5,387 bases of DNA from Hyphomicrobiales bacterium (lineage in GTDB: Bacteria > Pseudomonadota > Alphaproteobacteria > Rhizobiales > Aestuariivirgaceae). The stretch spans positions 1-5,387 of the forward strand of contig JAMOMM010000533.1 of the NCBI GenBank assembly GCA_027067085.1. Direction: 5' to 3'. The position numbers and the translations under genes are program-made. The notes under the pieces were generated by a model, which saw nothing but the letters and a program-made list of their open reading frames with translations, was not told the DNA's origin and searched no databases. Positions 1 to 5,387 of the stretch are shown in pieces. Position 1 is the stretch's first letter; each line of letters begins with the position of its first letter.

Positions 1-1378
1 TGCAATTGATTTGGTCGATGCGATGATCCAAGCCGCTGACCCCAATGTTTCTGATGCCGATGTAAAAGAAATTGAAGAAAATGCCTGCCCCACATGCGGT
101 TCATGCTCTGGCATGTTCACTGCTAATTCAATGAACTGTTTGGCCGAAGCACTGGGCCTTGGCCTTGCTGGTAATGGCACGGTGCTGGCCACTCATGCTG
201 ACCGCAAGGGCCTATTTTTAGAAGCAGCACGGCGCATTGTTGAGATCACTAATTTACATTATAAAGAGGGTGATGAAACTGTTACCCCGCGCGGCATTGC
301 TACGTTTGAAGCGTTTGAAAACGCCATGTCACTCGATATTGCCATGGGCGGTTCGACCAACACAATTTTGCATCTGCTGGCCATTGCCCAAGAAGCTGAA
401 GTTGACTTTACGCTGGAACATATGGACCAATTATCGCGCAAGGTGCCGTGCCTTGCCAAGGTTGCCCCTGCCGTGCCTGATGTTCATATTGAAGATGTGC
501 ACCGCGCGGGCGGCATCATGTCTATCTTGGGTCAGCTTGATGCGGGCGGGCTTATCAACCGCGATGTCTCGACGATTTATAACAAGCCGATGGGCGATGT
601 GCTCAACGAATTTGATATTTCGCGCACCAATAATGAAGCGGTGCAAACATTGTATAAAGCGGCCCCTGGCGGTGTTCGCACCATTGAAGCGTTCAGTCAG
701 GCCAATCGGTTTAAAGAACTTGATACGGATCGCAAAACGGGCGTTATTCGTTCGGTTGAAAATGCCTTTACTAAAGAAGGCGGCTTGGCGGTTCTAACGG
801 GCAATGTCTCGCTTGAAGGTTGTGTGGTGAAAACCGCTGGCGTTGATGAAAGCATTTGGGTTTTTTCTGGCCCTGCTAAAGTATGCGAGAGCCAAGACGA
901 AGCAGTGAAACGCATTTTAGCTAAGGAAATCGGCTCTGGCGATGTGGTGGTCATTCGTTATGAAGGACCAAAGGGTGGGCCAGGTATGCAGGAAATGCTG
1001 TACCCAACTTCATATTTAAAATCCATGGGGCTCGGCAAAGAATGTGCCTTGATTACCGATGGGCGCTTTTCTGGTGCGACATCTGGATTATCGGTTGGTC
1101 ACATCTCACCAGAAGCTGCCGAAGGTGGCTTGATTGGCCTTGTGGAAGAAGGCGATATTATCGAGTTCAACATCCCAAAACGTTCAATCAATCTAGCTGT
1201 TGACGATGCTGTGCTAGCCAAACGCCGCGCTGCAATGGAAGCCAAAGGCAAAGATGCTTGGAAACCAGCGCAGGAACGCCCCCGCAAAGTCTCCCAAGCC
1301 TTGCGAGCTTATGCAGCCATGGTCACCAACGCGTCTAAGGGCGCGGTGCGTGATGTGAGCCAGATTGAGGGGAAGTAG
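1..1378 (+). CDS. ilvD: Dihydroxy-acid dehydratase (IlvD), C-terminal three quarters; 5' end cut by window edge
   Basis: This cytoplasmic Fe-S enzyme dehydrates 2,3-dihydroxy-isovalerate and 2,3-dihydroxy-3-methylvalerate to the 2-oxo acids that precede valine and isoleucine. The frame is open from base 2 and gives about 458 residues; the family is usually about 610, so roughly 160 N-terminal residues lie upstream. The TTG at base 11 is not a real start, because family-like sequence (AID) continues ahead of it. Counting from that TTG as residue 1, the cluster motif ACPTCGSCSGMF is at 25-36, with C32 the likely iron-sulfur ligand. The other two cluster cysteines of the family would be in the missing part. 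Further family motifs are AMGGSTNT near 112-119, VHRAGG, GMQEM with E328 as probable Mg2+ ligand, and TDGRFSG with S354 as probable catalytic serine. The ending KGAVRDVSQIEGK also matches the family, so the C-terminus looks intact. No frameshift was seen, and the next gene is convergent. Confidence 0.97.
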   Translation, partial: AIDLVDAMIQAADPNVSDADVKEIEENACPTCGSCSGMFTANSMNCLAEALGLGLAGNGTVLATHADRKGLFLEAARRIVEITNLHYKEGDETVTPRGIATFEAFENAMSLDIAMGGSTNTILHLLAIAQEAEVDFTLEHMDQLSRKVPCLAKVAPAVPDVHIEDVHRAGGIMSILGQLDAGGLINRDVSTIYNKPMGDVLNEFDISRTNNEAVQTLYKAAPGGVRTIEAFSQANRFKELDTDRKTGVIRSVENAFTKEGGLAVLTGNVSLEGCVVKTAGVDESIWVFSGPAKVCESQDEAVKRILAKEIGSGDVVVIRYEGPKGGPGMQEMLYPTSYLKSMGLGKECALITDGRFSGATSGLSVGHISPEAAEGGLIGLVEEGDIIEFNIPKRSINLAVDDAVLAKRRAAMEAKGKDAWKPAQERPRKVSQALRAYAAMVTNASKGAVRDVSQIEGK

Positions 1379-1397
1379 GCTGTTCAGCCACTGTTTT
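1374..1397 (+). terminator. Possible rho-independent terminator of ilvD
   Basis: AGT(A)GGCT, a GTTC loop and AGCCACT form a seven-pair stem (1374-1392) with one bulged A at 1377. The run GTTTT follows directly at 1393-1397. The stem contains the ilvD stop codon (1376-1378). The hairpin is short and the T-run is only four bases, so it would be a modest terminator at best. It sits in the 21-base gap between two convergent genes, where a terminator is expected. The call is inferred by hand-pairing; no folding energy was computed. Confidence 0.4.
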
Positions 1398-1399
1398 AT

Positions 1400-1819
1400 C
1401 TATTTAAAACAAGCGCGATATAGCCCGTACAAGCCAGCAACAATGATGGCCAACAATCCTGTCTGCAACCAATAAGCCCAAAGGCTTGGGGTTAATGTAT
1501 GGATTGTAAAGTCTGTTACATAGTTGTTGTTGGCAAGAGCGGCTACGGCAAAAGCCCCTGCCAAAATAAGCATTTTTATCAAGCTTTGATTAGTTGAAAC
1601 GTTTTTACTGGCCGCATAAAATGATAAACACCAACCCATTGCCATAAAAGATATGATGCGATCTTGATAGCCCGTTGATGGCACATCAAAATAAACGTAG
1701 AGCAATGGAATCTTCAGACCAAACAGATGGGCTGTGGCTACGCACAGAAAATAAAATGATAAAATCCTTAGAGCAAATGTCAGTAAACTCTCTAAGGTAT
1801 TTTCTTGAGTACTTGTCAT
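1400..1819 (-). CDS. Unrecognised small membrane protein, four predicted transmembrane segments
   Basis: I do not recognise this 139-residue protein. It is strongly hydrophobic, with four likely membrane helices at about residues 12-34, 54-71, 81-97 and 112-134. Basic residues K72 and K82 flank the middle loop and R135 and K139 lie in the tail, which suggests both ends are cytoplasmic. There is no cleavable signal peptide and no obvious catalytic motif. Aromatic residues are frequent (LLYVYFDV at 39-46, WAYWL at 114-118). The ATG follows the stop codon of the upstream oxidoreductase gene by 11 bases on the same strand, so the two are probably co-transcribed. No convincing Shine-Dalgarno sequence is visible, so translation may be coupled to that gene. 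The sequence is AT-rich compared with ilvD next door. A role as partner, transporter component or membrane anchor for the oxidoreductase is possible but is only a guess from position. Confidence 0.8.
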   Translation of the reverse strand: MTSTQENTLESLLTFALRILSFYFLCVATAHLFGLKIPLLYVYFDVPSTGYQDRIISFMAMGWCLSFYAASKNVSTNQSLIKMLILAGAFAVAALANNNYVTDFTIHTLTPSLWAYWLQTGLLAIIVAGLYGLYRACFK

Positions 1820-1830
1820 GCGCAGTCGGC

Positions 1831-3192
1831 CTATTTTTCTAATTTACGTTCTTCAACCTTATCCCACAACTTCAAACCACCCGCAATTGCACGCACGATC
1901 CCCGTACCCATCATACCTGGTGGGCAAGGGATTGCTTTACGGTTTATGATCCAAAAATCTGTGAGCTCGGTTTTCTTTTCTAGAACCAAGTCTGCAATAG
2001 TACGCCCGTTTAATTGGGTTAGTGAAACACCGTGACCAATGCAGCCAGTTGAATAAATGATACGCTCATCATCGATGAAACCAATTTCAGGCGTCATATC
2101 CAGATTAACAGAGACAGGCCCACCCCAACGGTAATCAATTCCTACATTTTTAAGACTCGGGAAAAGCCAGCCGATGTGGTCAGTAAGGCCTTGCCAAACC
2201 TTTGTGGTATCAATCTCGGTCATAGAATATTTATTGGGGAAACCAACATTGCCACCACCCATTGTAAATCGACCACAAACGGTACGCCTGAAGTAATGAA
2301 TGAGTTGGCGATTGTCCTCAATAGACTGACGCTGCATCCAACCAATTTCGTGCCATTGTTCATCGGATAGAGGCTCCGTGACGACTTGAGAAGTCCAGAT
2401 GGGGATTTGCCGATTTTTAATTTTTGGTAATCCTTCAATTTTACCTGACCATGCATTAACAGCAATAACCAGTTTAGAGGCAGAAACCGTCCCACTTTTG
2501 GTCTTTAATGTAACCTTATCACCTAGCCTCTTTACTTCTATTACTGGCGTGTTTTCATAGATCTTAGCACCGCATTCTTCTGCAATGCGTTTAAGTTCTC
2601 TAACGTGTTTGTAGGGATTTAAGATGCCACTGTTTTTTTCATACAAGCCGGCACGAAACTTTGGCGAGTGAACACTCTGCTGAATTTCGTCTTGAGACTG
2701 CAATTCATATTGATTAGCCACACCTAGCTTTTCAAATAACTCCACACTGCCTTCTAACCGTTTAAGTTGAGCATCAGAATAAGCCACGCGAACCATACCA
2801 GGGTGTTCATAATTGCTTTCAATTTTATACTCATCGACCAAGTCACGAACATAATTTACAGCTTTTATAGTATATTCCTGCGCCTCAATCGTGCGCTGTT
2901 TACCCCAACGTAATAAAGTAATTTCAGGCTCTAAGCCAAACAATGTCATATTAAAGCCGCCATTTCGGCCCGATGCGCCATACCCAACATAATCAGCTTC
3001 AAGAACAACAACACGTAGTGATGGTTGGTCTTTGAGAATTTCGCGCGCTGTGGAAAGACCAGTAAATCCTCCGCCAATTATAGCTACATCAACGCAGATG
3101 TTTTCATTTAATTTCTCGTCCATGAACAAAGTGGTTTGTTCAGATTCCCAAAAAGAAACAGCGGGTTTATTTTTGTTTTTGTGGTTAGTCAT
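1831..3192 (-). CDS. FAD-dependent oxidoreductase, DAO family, gamma-glutamylputrescine oxidase (PuuB)-like
   Basis: This is a 453-residue flavoprotein of the D-amino-acid-oxidase/glycine-oxidase superfamily (COG0665 type), which oxidises C-N bonds of amines or amino acids. The N-terminal Rossmann motif VAIIGGGFTGLS is at residues 36-47, with E65 ending the second strand as the expected ribose-binding acid. GYGASGRNGGF at 70-80 is the characteristic second FAD motif. The C-terminal part has IDYRWGGPV and TGCIGHGVSLTQLNGR, which carry the flavin-contacting loop. Overall arrangement and length resemble E. coli PuuB (about 426 residues), from recalled sequence. There is no signal peptide or membrane helix, so it is probably cytoplasmic. 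The ATG at 3192 is supported by AGGA seven bases upstream. None of puuA, puuC or puuD is in the window, so the substrate is unknown; a polyamine conjugate, N-methylated amine or amino acid are all possible. It is divergent from a TetR gene across a palindrome and is probably repressed by that protein. Confidence 0.88.
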   Translation of the reverse strand: MTNHKNKNKPAVSFWESEQTTLFMDEKLNENICVDVAIIGGGFTGLSTAREILKDQPSLRVVVLEADYVGYGASGRNGGFNMTLFGLEPEITLLRWGKQRTIEAQEYTIKAVNYVRDLVDEYKIESNYEHPGMVRVAYSDAQLKRLEGSVELFEKLGVANQYELQSQDEIQQSVHSPKFRAGLYEKNSGILNPYKHVRELKRIAEECGAKIYENTPVIEVKRLGDKVTLKTKSGTVSASKLVIAVNAWSGKIEGLPKIKNRQIPIWTSQVVTEPLSDEQWHEIGWMQRQSIEDNRQLIHYFRRTVCGRFTMGGGNVGFPNKYSMTEIDTTKVWQGLTDHIGWLFPSLKNVGIDYRWGGPVSVNLDMTPEIGFIDDERIIYSTGCIGHGVSLTQLNGRTIADLVLEKKTELTDFWIINRKAIPCPPGMMGTGIVRAIAGGLKLWDKVEERKLEK

Positions 3193-3206
3193 CGTATATT
3201 CCTAAT

Positions 3207-3226
3207 TAAATATACGCGTATATTTA
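3207..3226. promoter_or_regulatory. Perfect 20-base palindrome, probable TetR-family operator
   Basis: TAAATATACGCGTATATTTA reads identically on both strands over all 20 bases. It lies between the divergent oxidoreductase gene (start 3192) and TetR gene (start 3278). It covers the expected -10 region of the oxidoreductase promoter and lies just upstream of a candidate -10 box for the TetR gene. TetR dimers typically bind such palindromes next to their own gene, so a single site could control both directions. The palindrome is seen directly; that this TetR protein binds it is inference. Confidence 0.75.
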
Positions 3227-3248
3227 TTGCAATTTATTATTTTGTCAA
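3220..3248 (-). promoter_or_regulatory. Probable sigma70-type promoter of the oxidoreductase operon
   Basis: Reading the minus strand, TTGACA at 3248-3243 is a perfect -35 consensus. At a spacing of 17 bases the -10 hexamer would be AAATAT (3225-3220), and at 18 bases AATATA; both are imperfect. This -10 zone lies inside the palindrome at 3207-3226, so a bound repressor would block it. Transcription would start roughly 20 bases before the ATG, ahead of the AGGA ribosome binding site at about 3200-3203. The -35 box is convincing and the exact -10 box is uncertain. Confidence 0.5.
3235..3240 (+). promoter_or_regulatory. Candidate -10 box for the TetR gene
   Basis: TATTAT matches the TATAAT consensus at five of six positions and would place the transcript start near 3247, about 30 bases before the TTG start. 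The matching -35 region (around 3211-3217) falls in the palindrome and resembles the consensus poorly, so this promoter would be weak and open to autoregulation. The surrounding DNA is very AT-rich, so a chance match is quite possible. Confidence 0.3.
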
Positions 3249-3264
3249 CTACACAGACGACAAC

Positions 3265-3269
3265 AGGAG
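3265..3269 (+). promoter_or_regulatory. Strong ribosome binding site that decides the TetR start
   Basis: AGGAG lies eight bases ahead of the TTG codon at 3278-3280, which is near-ideal spacing. Two other in-frame TTG codons upstream, at 3227 and 3242, have no such sequence, and the one at 3227 directly abuts the palindrome. This makes 3278 the best start and shortens the protein by 17 residues compared with the longest open frame. Confidence 0.75.
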
Positions 3270-3277
3270 TTTCAAAA

Positions 3278-3883
3278 TTGCCGAATAAAAAAGGGCGTAA
3301 GCCATTAACGCCAGAAAAAACTGCAGAACGCCGCGAAAGTATAGTACGTGCAGCCAATAAGTTATTTGCAGAAAACGGTTATGAAAATATATCTATTCGA
3401 CGGCTCGCTGATGAAATCAACATGTCGCATATGTCGATTTACAAATTTTTCAAAAACAAACGCACGATACTAATCCACTTATGGGAAGAGATATTTCAAA
3501 CCCTCTTTACGAAATGTCGCAATGCCGCTGATCGGGGATGTAATCCTGCCCAACAAATAAAAAATTACGCGAATTGTTTTGTTAATTATTGGATTGCGAA
3601 CCCGCAAAATTATCTTATGGTCTATGGGCAGATTGACATGCCTTCACGATCAGAAAGTTTTTTTGCTGACAGTCCTTTAATTCTCGAGGAGTTAGATTTT
3701 TTATCACAGTTACTGATCCAAGCTGATGTTGCCCCACAAAAAGTCGAAATCTGTTGTCAACAATACCTTTGCGCCCTGCACGGCATATGCCACTCCATTA
3801 TCACCATCCCTGAACTCCAATGGCAAGCTCCCAGCGCATTAGTTGAGGGACTCGTGCAAGGAATAATTGATCAAAATAAGTAA
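3278..3883 (+). CDS. TetR/AcrR-family transcriptional regulator (TTG start)
   Basis: This 201-residue one-component repressor has the usual TetR length. From the TTG start, a basic tail (KKGRKP, 4-9) leads into the TetR DNA-binding domain: ESIVRAANKLFAENGYENIS at about 20-39, then the helix-turn-helix IRRLADEINMSHMSIYKFFKNK at about 40-61, with recognition helix near 50-58. The rest is the helical ligand and dimer domain. ALHGICHSI near 166-174 resembles the WHG-type C-terminal domain found in part of the family. The inducer cannot be read from sequence. The gene diverges from the FAD oxidoreductase gene across 85 bases containing a perfect palindrome, which makes that operon its likely target, with autoregulation likely. 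The inducer may be the oxidase substrate or a related amine; this is inference. A TTG start implies modest expression, common for repressors. It is convergent with the mocR-like gene, 32 bases away. Confidence 0.92.
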   Translation: MPNKKGRKPLTPEKTAERRESIVRAANKLFAENGYENISIRRLADEINMSHMSIYKFFKNKRTILIHLWEEIFQTLFTKCRNAADRGCNPAQQIKNYANCFVNYWIANPQNYLMVYGQIDMPSRSESFFADSPLILEELDFLSQLLIQADVAPQKVEICCQQYLCALHGICHSIITIPELQWQAPSALVEGLVQGIIDQNK

Positions 3884-3884
3884 C

Positions 3885-3907
3885 TACGTTTTTCATCAAT
3901 TAACGTA
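3885..3907. terminator. Weak inverted repeat between convergent genes, possible terminator
   Basis: TACGTT (3885-3890) and AACGTA (3902-3907) pair perfectly over six bases around an 11-base loop. This occupies most of the 32-base gap between the convergent TetR and mocR-like stop codons. The stem is short and AT-rich, and only a weak T-run (3913-3916) follows on the plus strand. Position favours a terminator, but the structure alone is not convincing. Confidence 0.25.
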
Positions 3908-3915
3908 CTCCATTT

Positions 3916-5385
3916 TCACAACCCATCCATAACCCCTGCCAGTTTCTCAATCCCGTCTTCAATCTTATCTTCGGCAATCGACGAAAAACCGAGGCGGAAA
4001 AAGTGGGTTGGGCGGGGGTGGTGGCCGAAATAGATGCGGCCGGGTTCTATGAGAATATCGGCCTCTGCGGCCGCTTTGCCAAGGGTTTCGCAATTCATGC
4101 CCTTTGGCCCCTCAACCCAAAAACTGGTGCCGCCAAAACTTGGCGCTTCGGCACAACCGGGTAAATGTTTTTGCAAAGCGGCGTTCATCAATTCCCAACG
4201 GGCGCGATAAGCACGATGAAGCCGGCGGATTAAAGTATCGTGATGACCTAAAGATAAAAACAACGCCGCAGTGCGTTGATTGTTATTTGGCGCATGACGC
4301 ATCATTAAACGCCGCAAGGCACGCGCTTCGTCAATCAAGCGTTTTGGCCCGACCATAAAGCCAAGGCGTAACCCCGGGAATAGGGTTTTAGAAAAACTAC
4401 CTACATAAATTACCCGCCCTGAATCATCCAAAGATTTAAGCGCGGGGCATGGTTCGTTGACGTAGTTGGTTTCAAACTCATAGTCATCTTCTATGACTAA
4501 AAAATTGTTTTCCTCGGCCATTTTTAATAATTCTAGCCTACGCTCCAACGTCATGGTGACGGTGGTTGGAAACTGATGGCTTGGCGTTACAAAAACCATG
4601 TCTGAATTTTTCACATCGTCATTGAGAACCATGCCGCGCTCATCAAGCGGGACCAAAGCCACGTTAGGCGTTTTGAGTTTAAAGATGTTCCTTACATCGC
4701 TATAGCCGGGATCTTCCATGGCGACGCGTGAATCTTGATGAATTAAAAGCGATGATAAAAGATACAAGGCATTTTGCGCCCCAAGGGTCACTAAAATTTC
4801 CTCGTCTTTAGCCATGATGCCACGACGCGGCAAAATGCGGCGGCGAATTTGTTCAACCAATAAAGGGTCATCTTCTTCGCGGTTGTCATTGGTCCAGTTG
4901 GCTAGCCACTTACGGCCAAGAGACTGCAGCGCGCAGTCGCGCCAATCAGATAGCGGAAACAAGGTGTGATCCACCTGCCCGTAAATAAACGGGTATTTGA
5001 AATCTTGCCAGTTGCGCGGTTTGTGAATATTTTCTTGCCGCGCTGGCTCCATATTAAACAGGCTATCCCATTTGGGTCCAGTTTGAGAATCGCTAACAAC
5101 AGGCTTTGCTTTGGGGCGAGACTTCACTGCCTCAACGGCGCGCTCTGAGACGAAATACCCTGAGCGTTCGCGCGCATCCAAATAACCATCTTCTAACAAT
5201 GCTTGATACGCCAAAACAACTGTATTGCGGGAAACACTCAAAGATTTTGCCAATTTTCGCGAGGATGGCACCAGCTCATTGCCTGCAAGTTGGCCGTCAA
5301 GAATCGCTGCAACCATGGCTTCACGGATTTGCGCCTGAAGTGTTGCGTTTTTGTCCTTTTTGATATGTACAAGCCAGTCGCGCAT
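3916..5385 (-). CDS. MocR/PdxR-like regulator: GntR winged helix fused to aminotransferase-like PLP domain
   Basis: The 489-residue protein has the standard MocR architecture and length. Residues about 15-80 form a GntR winged helix, with LVPSSRKLAKSLSVSRNTVVLAYQ at about 38-61 and the wing ending in SGYFV. A variable linker (about 81-125) follows, then a fold-type I aminotransferase domain. PLP-binding features are visible: K333 in SFSKTLFPGLRLGF is the expected Schiff-base lysine. D300 and Y302 in EDDYEFE match the pyridine-ring contacts known from GabR, with the same 33-residue spacing to the lysine. TPSHQFPT (267-274) is a hallmark of the family. R464 in FFRLGF is a possible carboxylate-binding arginine. 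Such proteins are usually regulators, not enzymes, sensing PLP or an amino compound bound to it. The ATG lies two bases from the window end; MRDW is a usual opening for the family, but an upstream start cannot be excluded. Many such genes are called pdxR, but the target here, probably a divergent gene beyond the edge, is unseen. Confidence 0.93.
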   Translation of the reverse strand: MRDWLVHIKKDKNATLQAQIREAMVAAILDGQLAGNELVPSSRKLAKSLSVSRNTVVLAYQALLEDGYLDARERSGYFVSERAVEAVKSRPKAKPVVSDSQTGPKWDSLFNMEPARQENIHKPRNWQDFKYPFIYGQVDHTLFPLSDWRDCALQSLGRKWLANWTNDNREEDDPLLVEQIRRRILPRRGIMAKDEEILVTLGAQNALYLLSSLLIHQDSRVAMEDPGYSDVRNIFKLKTPNVALVPLDERGMVLNDDVKNSDMVFVTPSHQFPTTVTMTLERRLELLKMAEENNFLVIEDDYEFETNYVNEPCPALKSLDDSGRVIYVGSFSKTLFPGLRLGFMVGPKRLIDEARALRRLMMRHAPNNNQRTAALFLSLGHHDTLIRRLHRAYRARWELMNAALQKHLPGCAEAPSFGGTSFWVEGPKGMNCETLGKAAAEADILIEPGRIYFGHHPRPTHFFRLGFSSIAEDKIEDGIEKLAGVMDGL

Positions 5386-5387
5386 AA

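Noticed and set aside
237..797. 186-codon open frame inside ilvD on the plus strand
   Set aside because: It lies wholly within ilvD in another frame, its product is low-complexity and basic, and the ilvD frame matches a well-known family throughout.
1805..2035. 76-codon plus-strand open frame across the junction of the membrane protein and oxidoreductase genes
   Set aside because: It is antisense to the conserved end of the oxidoreductase gene, has no ribosome binding site and no recognisable motif.
2220..2495. 91-codon minus-strand open frame within the oxidoreductase gene
   Set aside because: It overlaps the oxidoreductase on the same strand in another frame. The main frame continues unbroken with family-like sequence, so this is not a frameshift fragment.
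2870..2879. GTATATTCCT, also found at 3194-3203 beside the oxidoreductase start
   Set aside because: The 10-base match is inside coding sequence, lacks palindromic symmetry and is likely by chance in AT-rich DNA.
4902..5363. Several short open frames on both strands within the mocR-like gene
   Set aside because: All are shadows of the intact 489-residue frame, which carries the DNA-binding domain and PLP motifs without interruption.
1..5387. tRNA, rRNA, CRISPR array, insertion sequence or toxin-antitoxin pair
   Set aside because: No cloverleaf-like, spaced-repeat, transposase-like or paired small-gene pattern was seen on reading both strands.

Overview
The window is a stretch of bacterial chromosome, most likely from an alphaproteobacterium of moderate GC content. 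The evidence for this is the style of the IlvD protein and of the MocR-type regulator; it is an inference from remembered family sequences, not a database match. No RNA gene, insertion sequence, CRISPR array or phage feature was seen. The genes are tightly packed and no gene-free stretch exceeds 100 bases.

Layout from left to right. (1) Bases 1-1378, plus strand: the last three quarters of ilvD, dihydroxy-acid dehydratase of branched-chain amino acid synthesis. The 5' part lies outside the window. A small bulged hairpin with a T-run overlaps its stop codon and may be its terminator. (2) Bases 1400-3192, minus strand: a probable two-gene operon. The first gene, 1831-3192, encodes a DAO-family FAD oxidoreductase resembling gamma-glutamylputrescine oxidase (PuuB). 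It is followed after 11 bases by a gene for an unrecognised 139-residue protein with four predicted membrane segments. (3) Bases 3278-3883, plus strand: a TetR-family repressor divergent from the oxidoreductase, best started at a TTG codon with a strong ribosome binding site. (4) Bases 3916-5385, minus strand: a MocR/PdxR-like regulator, a GntR winged helix fused to an aminotransferase-like PLP domain, convergent with the TetR gene. Its start codon lies two bases from the window edge, so its promoter and divergent partner are not visible.

The most interesting region is the 85-base gap between the oxidoreductase and TetR genes (3193-3277). It holds a perfect 20-base palindrome (3207-3226) placed over the expected -10 region of the oxidoreductase promoter, whose -35 box is a perfect TTGACA. 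This suggests a self-contained module: a TetR protein senses an amine or amino-acid-like compound and releases a flavin oxidase plus a small membrane protein. No puuA, puuC, puuD or transporter gene is present, so the substrate is unknown. The three module genes look more AT-rich than the flanking ilvD and mocR-like genes, which would fit an inserted accessory cassette. I saw no clear evidence for a wholly new kind of system; this regulated oxidase and membrane-protein pair is the best candidate for follow-up.
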